Assembly (NCBI RefSeq): GCF_001913155.1
Contig: NZ_CP018760.1
Location: 310,001 to 374,000 of the forward strand
Origin: Maribacter hydrothermalis
Lineage (GTDB): Bacteria; Bacteroidota; Bacteroidia; Flavobacteriales; Flavobacteriaceae
DNA length: 64,000 nucleotides
Direction of reading: 5' to 3'
Every line of letters begins with the position of its first letter. The stretch's first letter is position 1. Shown piece after piece: positions 45,498 to 53,917 of this stretch. A program made the position numbers and the translations under genes. The notes under the pieces were generated by a model. It was not told the origin of the DNA. It made no database searches and was given only the letters and a program-made list of their open reading frames with translations.

Positions 45498-46724
45498 ATG
45501 AAAAATCAATTAAACATATTATTAGTAGGTATTAGCTTTTTTGCACTGGCCATATCTTGTAAAACAAATGTAAATACATCTGTAATTACAACAACTGAAA
45601 ATGAAGCGCCGATAGTTATCTCTCCAGATTCGCTAAACGCTGCTACCATAAAATTACATAACCATGTAGATGAGCGCGAATTACCTGGCACACATATGAG
45701 AGTAATCAAGGATGGCGAAGTTATCTATGACGATAAATATGGGAACATTGATGTGGCCAATTCCATACCTACACAAGAAAATTCATTGTACCGAATTTTT
45801 TCTATGACAAAGCCCATAACAGCTGTAGCAATTATGTCTCTTTATGATCAAGGAAAACTAACTCTTGATGATAAAGTTTCTAAATATATTCCAGAGTTTG
45901 CACAAACTCTTGTTTACAAAGAAGTAGATGGTAAACACAGCACGGAGCCACAAAAAAATGAAATGACTATTCGCCATTTACTAACTCATACCTCAGGAAT
46001 CCCTTACGGTTGGGAAGAGAGTTATACGGATTCAATTTATGCAACTAAACAGTTTATGTATAAAGACTGGACCATAGAAGAAATGACTAAAGATTTGGCT
46101 ACTGTGCCTTTAAAATTTCAACCAGGTACTAAGTATAACTATGGTTTGGGTATTGATGTTGCTGGATACATCGTAGAAGTTGTTTCTGGTAAGAAATTAG
46201 ATGACTACTTTAAATCTATGATTTTTGATCCTTTAAAAATGGATGACACCGCATTTTATGTTCCAAATAATAAAAAAGGTCAAATGGTTGTTTTATACAC
46301 CCATGATGAAAATGGAAAAATAAAGATTCCAGACAATGCTTTTGAAGTAACCGCACCGCCAAAATTACTATTAGGTGGAGCAGGCTTGTTTTCTACCTTA
46401 GGTGATTATGAAAAATTCTGCAGAATGCTATTGAATAAAGGCGAATTGAATGGTAAACGCGTATTATCTGAAAAAGCGGTACAACTAATTATGTCCGATC
46501 AATTTGGTCCAGAAGTAGAGACAGAACCGGGTATGGGTCATGGTCTTTCGGGTACTGTAGATCTTGCAACTGGTGAATATAGCTGGGGCGGCGCTGCAGC
46601 AACTAAATTTTGGATAAACCCTAGCAATAATTTAATAGTCATTGGATATACTCAATTGATGGGCGGGCATACAGAATATGCTACCGAATTTAAGGCTACC
46701 ATTGATAATTCATTATCTAATTAA
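45498..46724 (+). CDS. serine hydrolase lipoprotein (beta-lactamase/EstB-like)
   Basis: 408 residues. Lipobox AISCKTN puts the lipid Cys near residue 21. SxxK is in FSMTKPITAVAIM; the family Tyr falls in PGTKYNYGLGIDVAGYI, and the third motif region is SWGGAAATKF. Members hydrolyse esters or peptides (class C beta-lactamase fold); the substrate here is unknown. Its outer-membrane location is inferred from the lipid anchor. Confidence 0.92.
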   Translation: MKNQLNILLVGISFFALAISCKTNVNTSVITTTENEAPIVISPDSLNAATIKLHNHVDERELPGTHMRVIKDGEVIYDDKYGNIDVANSIPTQENSLYRIFSMTKPITAVAIMSLYDQGKLTLDDKVSKYIPEFAQTLVYKEVDGKHSTEPQKNEMTIRHLLTHTSGIPYGWEESYTDSIYATKQFMYKDWTIEEMTKDLATVPLKFQPGTKYNYGLGIDVAGYIVEVVSGKKLDDYFKSMIFDPLKMDDTAFYVPNNKKGQMVVLYTHDENGKIKIPDNAFEVTAPPKLLLGGAGLFSTLGDYEKFCRMLLNKGELNGKRVLSEKAVQLIMSDQFGPEVETEPGMGHGLSGTVDLATGEYSWGGAAATKFWINPSNNLIVIGYTQLMGGHTEYATEFKATIDNSLSN

Positions 46725-46791
46725 ACTAGATCTTCATTAATCTTTTAGCAATTTGGCATTATAAAAGTTAATAAGTAAAATTTTGTAATTT

Positions 46792-46829
46792 AAAAGGAGT
46801 CTTAAAAATAAATTTGCGACTCCTTTTTT
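46792..46829 (+). terminator. rho-independent terminator
   Basis: AAAAGGAGTC (46792-46801) pairs with GACTCCTTTT (46818-46827), and T's follow on the plus strand. It ends the region C operon; the mirror strand also has a run of T's, so it may also serve the convergent minus-strand operon. Confidence 0.85.
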
Positions 46830-46855
46830 ATATCCTTCTTAGGTAGAAGAATTAT

Positions 46856-47842
46856 TTATGCGGACTTTTCAATCAGCTTTTTGGTTGCCATAATCCCTTC
46901 TTCATTACTTACATAACCTTCAATTCCTTGTGCATGCATTAAGCCACCTTCGTACTCAATACCAATAATTCCGTCGAATCCTGATTTTTCAATAATGTTG
47001 AAAATTCTTTTAAAATCCATTTCGGTCTCATTTCCCTTAGCATCGAATTTATGTGTCTTAGCACTTACACCTTTGGCATAGGGCATTAATTCTTCTATCC
47101 CCAAATACATATCATATTTTTCTAAACATTTGGTATTCATATACCCAGCAATATCCATGGTTTCTGGTTTTGTACGGTTTATACAGAAATTTCCAAAATC
47201 CGGAAGAACACCTGCCCTTTTGTGGTTTACTTCTTTCATAATATTTGCCAACCATTTACCGTTACAGGAATGCCCCACATGGTTTTCTACTATTATATTC
47301 ATTTCATGGTCATCGCCATACTCCAATAATTTGCTATATCCTTCTAAAGCAGCCTCTGCAACTTTTTCGGCAGAACCTGTTTGCTCCAAACCTCCTAAAT
47401 TTACACGAATTGAGCTACACCCTAACACTTTTGCTGCATCAACAAACTTATAATGACTCTCTACTGCATGTGCTCTTTTAACTTTATCAAGGTCTGCTAT
47501 GTTTTCATCATCTACCATAATTAAATGATTGCTTACGCCAAGGTCATCAGTTCGCATCTTTAATTCTTTAAAGAATGATGCATCCTTCATTTTATCAGCA
47601 AAAAACATTGAAACATATTCTACAATGTTTACTCCGAATTCTTTTTGGGCCCTTGCTGGAAATTCCAACGTATTATGCTTTCCTGTAAAAAACTCAGACG
47701 CCAGTGAAAACTGAGCCAATGATATTGGGTAATTTACTTTACTACTAACATTAGCATAAAGGGATTCTGGTAATGCCGTAATGAACCCAGCACCTACAGC
47801 GCCTAAACCTAATTGTTTTACAAATTTTCTTCTATTTCCCAT
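46856..47842 (-). CDS. sugar phosphate isomerase/epimerase-like TIM barrel with Tat signal
   Basis: 328 residues. N-terminus MGNRRKFVKQLGLGAVGAGF is a twin-arginine leader. The rest is an AP-endonuclease-2-type TIM barrel with metal-binding stretches VENHVGHSCNG, LPDFGNFCIN, AKTHKFDA and GIEYEG. It is the last gene of the sugar-oxidation operon, 25 nt after the ThuA gene, and probably isomerises a periplasmic sugar or keto-sugar made by the dehydrogenase. Confidence 0.88.
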   Translation of the reverse strand: MGNRRKFVKQLGLGAVGAGFITALPESLYANVSSKVNYPISLAQFSLASEFFTGKHNTLEFPARAQKEFGVNIVEYVSMFFADKMKDASFFKELKMRTDDLGVSNHLIMVDDENIADLDKVKRAHAVESHYKFVDAAKVLGCSSIRVNLGGLEQTGSAEKVAEAALEGYSKLLEYGDDHEMNIIVENHVGHSCNGKWLANIMKEVNHKRAGVLPDFGNFCINRTKPETMDIAGYMNTKCLEKYDMYLGIEELMPYAKGVSAKTHKFDAKGNETEMDFKRIFNIIEKSGFDGIIGIEYEGGLMHAQGIEGYVSNEEGIMATKKLIEKSA

Positions 47843-47867
47843 TTTATTGTACTTTAAAGATTATAAT

Positions 47868-48734
47868 TTACTCATCGAATTTCCCTGTCCAACGTACAGC
47901 ATTTTCAAGCATTTTCAAATGTTCAGGTTCTTTAAAAGCGCTTCCTTGGTGTCCTAAAGCCGAGTAGAATACTCTGCCTTCTCCTAAATTATTATACCAT
48001 ACTATTGGATGATCATTTCCCATTCCAAAATCTTTATCGGAAACCATATATTTAATATTTCCGCTCATGTTGACATTGGTCTCATCTAAAGTATAAAGTA
48101 TGGAAAAACCTTTTTTACGCGGGCTATCAAGAAACACATACCATTCTTCTTCCCGGTCCCATTTTATTGGTAGGTTATTGGTCAATACTGAATTTCCTTC
48201 TTCCATATTCAAGGTTCCTTTTTGAAATTGAGGATCCAAAGAGTGATGGGAAAAAAGCGTACCTATTACATTTTGTTCGTACCAATCCCATTGATGCGAA
48301 TTATCGCCAGATGCATGTATACCAATATACCCCCCACCATTTTCCAAATAGTTTTTAAAATTTTGGCGTTGCTCTTCGTCCAATACTTTTCCACTACAAT
48401 TATTCCAAATAACCACATTGAATTTTTGAAGCTGTTCCGGGTTAAAAACAGCCCCATTATCAGTAGAAAAGAAAGCCCAATCATTTTCCTTTGCCATTTT
48501 TTCGAAGGCAGGAATAGCGCCATCTATCGCTTCTCCATGCCTAAATCCGTTAGTTTTGGAAAATAACAATACTGCTTTTCCAGATAGATCTGTAGGTAGT
48601 TCCGGTGGTTTACTATCGTAAAAATTGATTCCGTATCGTGCTTTGTACACGAAAACGCCCATTGCCATAAATAATAATAAAACCAATCCGAAAATAGATA
48701 GGAGTACAATTTTTAACTTACGCTTAATTTTCAT
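47868..48734 (-). CDS. ThuA-domain protein
   Basis: 288 residues. One N-terminal helix anchors it (about residues 8-30). The ThuA-like fold (class I glutamine amidotransferase-like) shows VLLFSKTNGFRHGEAIDGAI, VVIWNNCSGKVLD, and GGGYIGIHASGDN. It is a paralogue of the first domain of the large fusion directly upstream. ThuA proteins are linked to trehalose and disaccharide use. Confidence 0.92.
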   Translation of the reverse strand: MKIKRKLKIVLLSIFGLVLLLFMAMGVFVYKARYGINFYDSKPPELPTDLSGKAVLLFSKTNGFRHGEAIDGAIPAFEKMAKENDWAFFSTDNGAVFNPEQLQKFNVVIWNNCSGKVLDEEQRQNFKNYLENGGGYIGIHASGDNSHQWDWYEQNVIGTLFSHHSLDPQFQKGTLNMEEGNSVLTNNLPIKWDREEEWYVFLDSPRKKGFSILYTLDETNVNMSGNIKYMVSDKDFGMGNDHPIVWYNNLGEGRVFYSALGHQGSAFKEPEHLKMLENAVRWTGKFDE

Positions 48735-48772
48735 TTAACTTATTAATTTTTATTAAAATAGTTTAAATCTTG

Positions 48773-51700
48773 TTAAAGAGATTTATTAGAAAATTCTAAC
48801 CAATCAACAATACCCACAAGGGCTCCTTCATCTTTATCTTTCGTCTTAAATACAAGATAAAGATCTTGCCTTCCTGTTACAGATTTGCTAAAATTTGTTT
48901 TAAGCTCTTTTAAACCAAATTCAGTTAAGCCAACCTCTACATTTATGGTTCCTAAAAGCGCTCCATCTTGACTGCCTATACGAAATTCAACATCTCCGCC
49001 TTTTACTATGCCAGGTGCAATCGCAAAATTGCCTGTAACTGCTTTTACCCCAGTTAAATCCATATCCTTAAACATAAAATAACCGTCTTTCATTCCAATA
49101 GCGATACCTAGCGGTTCATCTAGGTCAGGTATGGTACCTGCCGGCACATTCATTCTTTGAGCGGTGCCATCGTCAAAAGTTTCACCTTCAACTTTAGGAT
49201 ATCTAAGTAAAAATGTCTTTTGGGCATTTAGACCTTCTATTTCACCACCACCCATATCGGTATAACTAGCCGTTAACACATAAGTGCCTTTTGTTTTACT
49301 TCCAATATGTTGGTTACTTGTATAACTACCCGCAGGTGGATATTTAGACTTTACCGGTGCTGCCGACTGTGAAAGGCTAAGAATATATTCTGCCATTTGT
49401 TTTGCTTCGGTTACACTTAAATCTGGGTGTGCCGCCATGGGTATTTCACCCCAATTACCACTTCCTCCATTTATAATTTTGTTAGCCAACATACTCGATG
49501 CTTGTTGGGTTGTAGCATATTTATCGGCAATATCAATATAAGAAGGCCCTATGGATTTATCCTTTTCTTTGTGACAAGAAATACAGTCTGAACTGCCCAT
49601 TAATGTTTTACCAACCGAAGCGTAAGCAGCATCTGCCATATTTGCGTGGTCTTTAGCAGCGAGTACCTTATCACTACCCTCTGCTAAATAATCAAAAGAA
49701 ACAATAATGCGCGATGCATCTAAGGTCCCATCAGATAATTTACCATCCTCAGCGTCGTTTACATCTACATTATATTTAATATCTATTGGGGCATCTGGCC
49801 AATAGAAACTGCCATTTCCACCAGTAATCTCCCAAGTAAGCTCCGGCAATTCGTTACCAACCATAATTTCGGTTTCACTATTTGCAACATTACCTTCAGA
49901 ATCCGTTACTTCTAAGTTTACCTTGAATTTACCAGATGTGTTGAATGTATATACTGGATTAATTTCTGAAGACTCTTCACTTCCATCACCAAATGTCCAT
50001 TTGTATGTAAGCGCATCTCCATCATAATCAATTGAATTTCTTCCGGCAAAATTTACGGTCAACGGATCTGCGCCTATAGTTTTATCTGCTGCAATCTCTG
50101 CTTTTGGAGCTCTATTGCCATTTATATATTCTATTCTTGAGAGCGTAGCGTTCGCATTTTGTGAGAACCAGCCTGTACCGTATTCCAATATATAAAGTGC
50201 GCCATCAGGACCAAAAATCATGTCGATAGTATTGTTGAACTTCATATTGGGTAGGATCTGTGTCATTTTTTCAAATGAACCATCTTCCTTCATTGTCACA
50301 GCAAAAATCCAACCACGCATCCAATCATAAGCCAACAATTTACCATCAAAAAAATCGGGCCAATTTAGTCCACTATCCGCATAATCTTCGCTATAATAAA
50401 TTGGACCGGCCATTGCATTTCTTGAACCAGTTCCCAAAGCGGGGAATTTATCTGAAGTAGCATAGGGATAATAAATCATTGCAGGTTGTGATGGTGGCAA
50501 CTCCCGTAAGCCTGTATTGTTTGGCGATTCATTAATAGGTTGTAATGAATCATATAATGCACCTGTAGTGTCGGTTTTAAAATCACGCTTATTGTATGCC
50601 TGATTATCGGCAATTAAGTACGGCCATCCAAAATTACCTGCCTTCTGTGCTTGATTTATTTCATCATACCCTTTAGGTCCTAAATTTAAAGAATCATTAT
50701 TTCCATCAGGCCCAACTTCACCCCAATACAAGAAACCGGTTCTTGAATCTACTGAAATACGATACGGATTTCTGTTTCCCATAACATAAATCTCCGGTCT
50801 TGTTTTAGGCGTTCCTTTTGGAAAAAGATTTCCTTCAGGTATACTATATGTTCCATCTACTTCCGGCTTAATACGTAATATTTTACCTCTTAAATCATTT
50901 GTGTTACCTGCCGATTTTTGGGCATCCCAGCCATATCTTCCCTCCCTATTGTCTAAAGGTGAATACCCGTCTACTCTAGGGCTAGTATTATCTCCTGTAG
51001 ATAGATAGAGATAACCATCTGGCCCAAACTCAATGGAACCTGCAGAATGACAGCATTCTTCTCGTTGAGTTACTACATTTAATAGAATTTTTTCTGATGT
51101 AAGGTCAAAGGAACCATTCTTTAATTCAAAACGGGATAAATTTTGATTGTTTTCTCCCTTATTTTCAGAATAGTATAGGTAAATCCAGTTATTCTCTTTG
51201 TAATTTGGATCTACTGCCAAACCTAACAGACCATCTTCCAATCCTGAGAAAACTTCTAAGGTTGTTATCAATGAATCTTTGCTTTTTTCAAGATCATAAA
51301 TATGAATACCTCCCTTTCTTTCAATATATATGATTTTATCATCACTTAGAAAATCAAGCTCCATTGGCTCATTCAAATTCTGTGTAAACATCGTTTTCAT
51401 AAATCGATTTTCTTCGGGAACCAATTCGGCATATGCCCTACTATAATCTACCGGCTGCCCAAGACCTATAGCATACTTAATACCGCCTAATAAATGACTT
51501 AAAAATTTAGAATCTAAAAATTGTTCATCGGTATGACCCATACCTGTATAAAATGACCTACCACCGTCATATTCTTTATACCATGCTATTGGGTGATTAG
51601 CGCCATTTGTACCACCGTTATAAGTAGATTCATCTACCGTAATTAAAACTTGGTTGGTAGGGTCTATGGCTTTAAAATTATACCATTCATCTGCTACCGT

Positions 51701-52231
51701 CCATGTACTTGGCAACGAATCTGTTGCGGCATGATTTGGCTGAACAACCTTCACAGCCCCTTCTTGAACATTAGGGTTCATAGGGTGACTATCGAAATAG
51801 GCACCTGCTAATTTTCCGTACCATGGCCAACCATATTCTGTATCCGTTGCGGCATGTATTCCTACATAACCCCCACCAGCTTGAATAAAACGCTCCATTT
51901 GGCTTTGTTGTACGGGATCTAAAACATTACCTGTAGTATTTAAGAATACCACTGCCATAAAATCTTTTAAATTATTTTCATTAAAATCTTCCGCGTTTTC
52001 GGTAGCGACAACGGTAAAACCATTAGTTTCTCCTAATTTTTTAATGGCTTCAATTCCTGGTTCAATAGATTCATGTCTATAACCTTCAGTTTTTGAAAAT
52101 ACAAGTACTTTTTGTTCAGCAGGTTTTAGCATAAAATATGCGGCTACTGCAATAATTGCAATTAGAATTCCTAATACGGCAAGGACCCGTAAAATTCTTC
52201 TTTTGGTTCTTCCTTTTTTTGGTGTGGTCAT
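48773..52231 (-). CDS. ThuA / PQQ-type sugar dehydrogenase / PKD / cytochrome c / CBM6 fusion
   Basis: About 1152 residues. I start at ATG 52231; the longer GTG start at 52261 lies inside an operator palindrome. Order by rough residue number: membrane anchor 15-35, ThuA 40-260, soluble glucose/sorbosone dehydrogenase-like propeller 285-690 (AVDPNYKENNWIYLYYSE and EIYVMGNRNPYRISVDSRTG), PKD 707-790, cytochrome c with CISCH near 882, CBM6-like sheet 1013-1152. It should oxidise a sugar in the periplasm and pass electrons to the cytochrome. First gene of a three-gene operon. Confidence 0.93.
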   Translation of the reverse strand: MTTPKKGRTKRRILRVLAVLGILIAIIAVAAYFMLKPAEQKVLVFSKTEGYRHESIEPGIEAIKKLGETNGFTVVATENAEDFNENNLKDFMAVVFLNTTGNVLDPVQQSQMERFIQAGGGYVGIHAATDTEYGWPWYGKLAGAYFDSHPMNPNVQEGAVKVVQPNHAATDSLPSTWTVADEWYNFKAIDPTNQVLITVDESTYNGGTNGANHPIAWYKEYDGGRSFYTGMGHTDEQFLDSKFLSHLLGGIKYAIGLGQPVDYSRAYAELVPEENRFMKTMFTQNLNEPMELDFLSDDKIIYIERKGGIHIYDLEKSKDSLITTLEVFSGLEDGLLGLAVDPNYKENNWIYLYYSENKGENNQNLSRFELKNGSFDLTSEKILLNVVTQREECCHSAGSIEFGPDGYLYLSTGDNTSPRVDGYSPLDNREGRYGWDAQKSAGNTNDLRGKILRIKPEVDGTYSIPEGNLFPKGTPKTRPEIYVMGNRNPYRISVDSRTGFLYWGEVGPDGNNDSLNLGPKGYDEINQAQKAGNFGWPYLIADNQAYNKRDFKTDTTGALYDSLQPINESPNNTGLRELPPSQPAMIYYPYATSDKFPALGTGSRNAMAGPIYYSEDYADSGLNWPDFFDGKLLAYDWMRGWIFAVTMKEDGSFEKMTQILPNMKFNNTIDMIFGPDGALYILEYGTGWFSQNANATLSRIEYINGNRAPKAEIAADKTIGADPLTVNFAGRNSIDYDGDALTYKWTFGDGSEESSEINPVYTFNTSGKFKVNLEVTDSEGNVANSETEIMVGNELPELTWEITGGNGSFYWPDAPIDIKYNVDVNDAEDGKLSDGTLDASRIIVSFDYLAEGSDKVLAAKDHANMADAAYASVGKTLMGSSDCISCHKEKDKSIGPSYIDIADKYATTQQASSMLANKIINGGSGNWGEIPMAAHPDLSVTEAKQMAEYILSLSQSAAPVKSKYPPAGSYTSNQHIGSKTKGTYVLTASYTDMGGGEIEGLNAQKTFLLRYPKVEGETFDDGTAQRMNVPAGTIPDLDEPLGIAIGMKDGYFMFKDMDLTGVKAVTGNFAIAPGIVKGGDVEFRIGSQDGALLGTINVEVGLTEFGLKELKTNFSKSVTGRQDLYLVFKTKDKDEGALVGIVDWLEFSNKSL

Positions 52232-52247
52232 TGTTGATGTATATAAA

Positions 52248-52270
52248 TGAGTGAATTTCACTCAAATATA
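52248..52270 (-). promoter_or_regulatory. operator palindrome on the -7 box of the sugar-oxidation operon
   Basis: TGAGTGAATTTCACTCA (52248-52264) is a perfect 8+1+8 palindrome. On the minus strand TATATTTG (52270-52263) is an exact -7 box whose last bases overlap it. A repressor bound here would block the start. The divergent NUDIX regulator is the likely ligand-responsive binder. Confidence 0.65.
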
Positions 52271-52340
52271 GAAAAATAGTTTAATAATTATAATTTTTAA
52301 GTTTATATTCGTTTATAATTCAAACCATTACCGTTATTTA

Positions 52341-53111
52341 ATGTCCCAATTTTCAGAAGAAACCATAACACTTATTCGCCAAGAGCTTAAAAAGTGCATT
52401 CCACAATTATCTATAAACTGTGTTATTTTTAGATTTAACGGCGAGCATTTACAAGTACCCATTGTACAACCTGTACAAGCAGATATTTGGAATATTCCAG
52501 GAGGTTACATTTATCAAAATGAAGGAATTAATGAAGCGGCAAAACGCATACTTTTTGAACAAACAGAAATAAACAATTTACTACTTAGTCAGTTCGGAAC
52601 TTTTGGTTCGGCTCAACGAGAATTTTCTGAAGAAATAAAGGGATATTCAAGTTTAGGCTTTCCTGAAGATATTATTAAACATGTATCTCAACGTTTTGTA
52701 ACCATAGGATATTATAGCATTGTTGGTCAAAAACAGAAAGATTTAAAAACCGGTCCGTTTTTTAAAGAGGTAAAATGGGTAAATGTGAATGAAACAAAAT
52801 CGTTGGCCTTAGATCACTCGCATTTGGTTTCTGAAGCTTTACTAATGCTTAGAGCAGAACTACAAAGCAAGCCATTACTTGCTAGCTTTATGCCAGAATC
52901 ATTCACAATTCCTGAATTGCAAAAACTCTATGAAGCTATTCTTGGAAGACCAGTGGATCGCGGAAATTTTAGACAGCGAATTTTAAAAACGAAAATATTA
53001 ATTAAGGTAGGAACAGCCACAAAAACAGGTAGCAGACCTCCAATTGTTTATAAGTTAGATACTAAGAAATACCTTGATTCATTGACCCAGGATATGAAAT
53101 TAGGATTCTAA
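52341..53111 (+). CDS. NUDIX-family transcriptional regulator (NrtR/AraR-like), inactive NUDIX
   Basis: 256 residues. The NUDIX box keeps the G-x5-E spacing and the Arg (GYIYQNE, then AAKR), but the REUxEExGU positions read RILFEQTEI, so catalytic Glu residues are replaced. The C-terminal winged helix (FTIPELQKLYEAILGR, then RGNFRQRILK) binds DNA. This is the design of the sugar-responsive NrtR/AraR regulators of Bacteroidota. It is divergent from the sugar-oxidation operon and likely controls it. Confidence 0.88.
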   Translation: MSQFSEETITLIRQELKKCIPQLSINCVIFRFNGEHLQVPIVQPVQADIWNIPGGYIYQNEGINEAAKRILFEQTEINNLLLSQFGTFGSAQREFSEEIKGYSSLGFPEDIIKHVSQRFVTIGYYSIVGQKQKDLKTGPFFKEVKWVNVNETKSLALDHSHLVSEALLMLRAELQSKPLLASFMPESFTIPELQKLYEAILGRPVDRGNFRQRILKTKILIKVGTATKTGSRPPIVYKLDTKKYLDSLTQDMKLGF

Positions 53112-53161
53112 AATTCATGATATATTAAATATTCAATTAGCTACATTTTTCTATATTAAAA

Positions 53162-53911
53162 TTACCGATGCATCTTATCCAAAATCTCTATAATCTCGGT
53201 TTTCTTACGCACTGAAACTGGTACATTTTCTCCGTTTTTTAACATTAAATAACCACCATCGGTTTTGATATAGGCACTAATGCATTGCAGGTTAACCAAA
53301 TGACTTTGGTGTACTCGCACAAAATCGTGACTACTTAATAAATCGGCAAAGTACTTTAGGGTCTTTGTTACGAATATCTTGCGTTTGTCTTGAAGATGAA
53401 AAATGGTGTTATTACTGTCAGATTCGCACCGAATGATATCATCTAAACTGACAATGATAATTTGGTCTAGCGTATGTAACGATATCTTATTCGGCTTTTT
53501 CTCCGGAGCCTCAATGGTTTCCTTTAATATCTGCAATCGCTCTTTATTAGGCTGCAACTGCTCTTTTGCACGAGCAATTGCTAAACTTAAATGGTCATTT
53601 GAATATGGCTTTAAAACATAGTCGATTGCTGCGAACTTGAAGGCTCTTATCGCGAACTCATCACTCGCTGTTACGAATATGATTTTCGATTTTAAATCGG
53701 GGAAAATTTCCAGAATATCAAAGCCTGTACCATCACCAAGCATGATATCCAAGAATAGAATATCGGGCTGATTTTTACGTAGCACTTTTGCGGCTTCCAC
53801 TACACTCTGTGCCGTTGCGATGATTTCAATATCTGGGTGTTGCGTCTCAATATCCCGCTTTAAAAGGGTTAAGGCGTCAATCATATCTTCTACTATTATC
53901 GCTGTATGCAT
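53162..53911 (-). CDS. LytTR-family response regulator
   Basis: 249 residues. The receiver domain (residues 1-120) has the phospho-acceptor Asp55 in ILFLDIML. The LytTR domain (about 150-248) shows IISLHTLDQIIIVSLDDIIR-type strands and FVRVHQSHLVNL. It binds direct repeats near promoters. It is 6 nt downstream of its sensor kinase and last in the operon. Two promoters next to it carry matching direct repeats. Confidence 0.95.
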   Translation of the reverse strand: MHTAIIVEDMIDALTLLKRDIETQHPDIEIIATAQSVVEAAKVLRKNQPDILFLDIMLGDGTGFDILEIFPDLKSKIIFVTASDEFAIRAFKFAAIDYVLKPYSNDHLSLAIARAKEQLQPNKERLQILKETIEAPEKKPNKISLHTLDQIIIVSLDDIIRCESDSNNTIFHLQDKRKIFVTKTLKYFADLLSSHDFVRVHQSHLVNLQCISAYIKTDGGYLMLKNGENVPVSVRKKTEIIEILDKMHR

Positions 53912-53917
53912 AGGTCT

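Noticed and set aside
52232..52261. GTG start of the large ThuA fusion
   Set aside because: It lies inside the operator palindrome and next to the -7 box; ATG 52231 fits a signal anchor.
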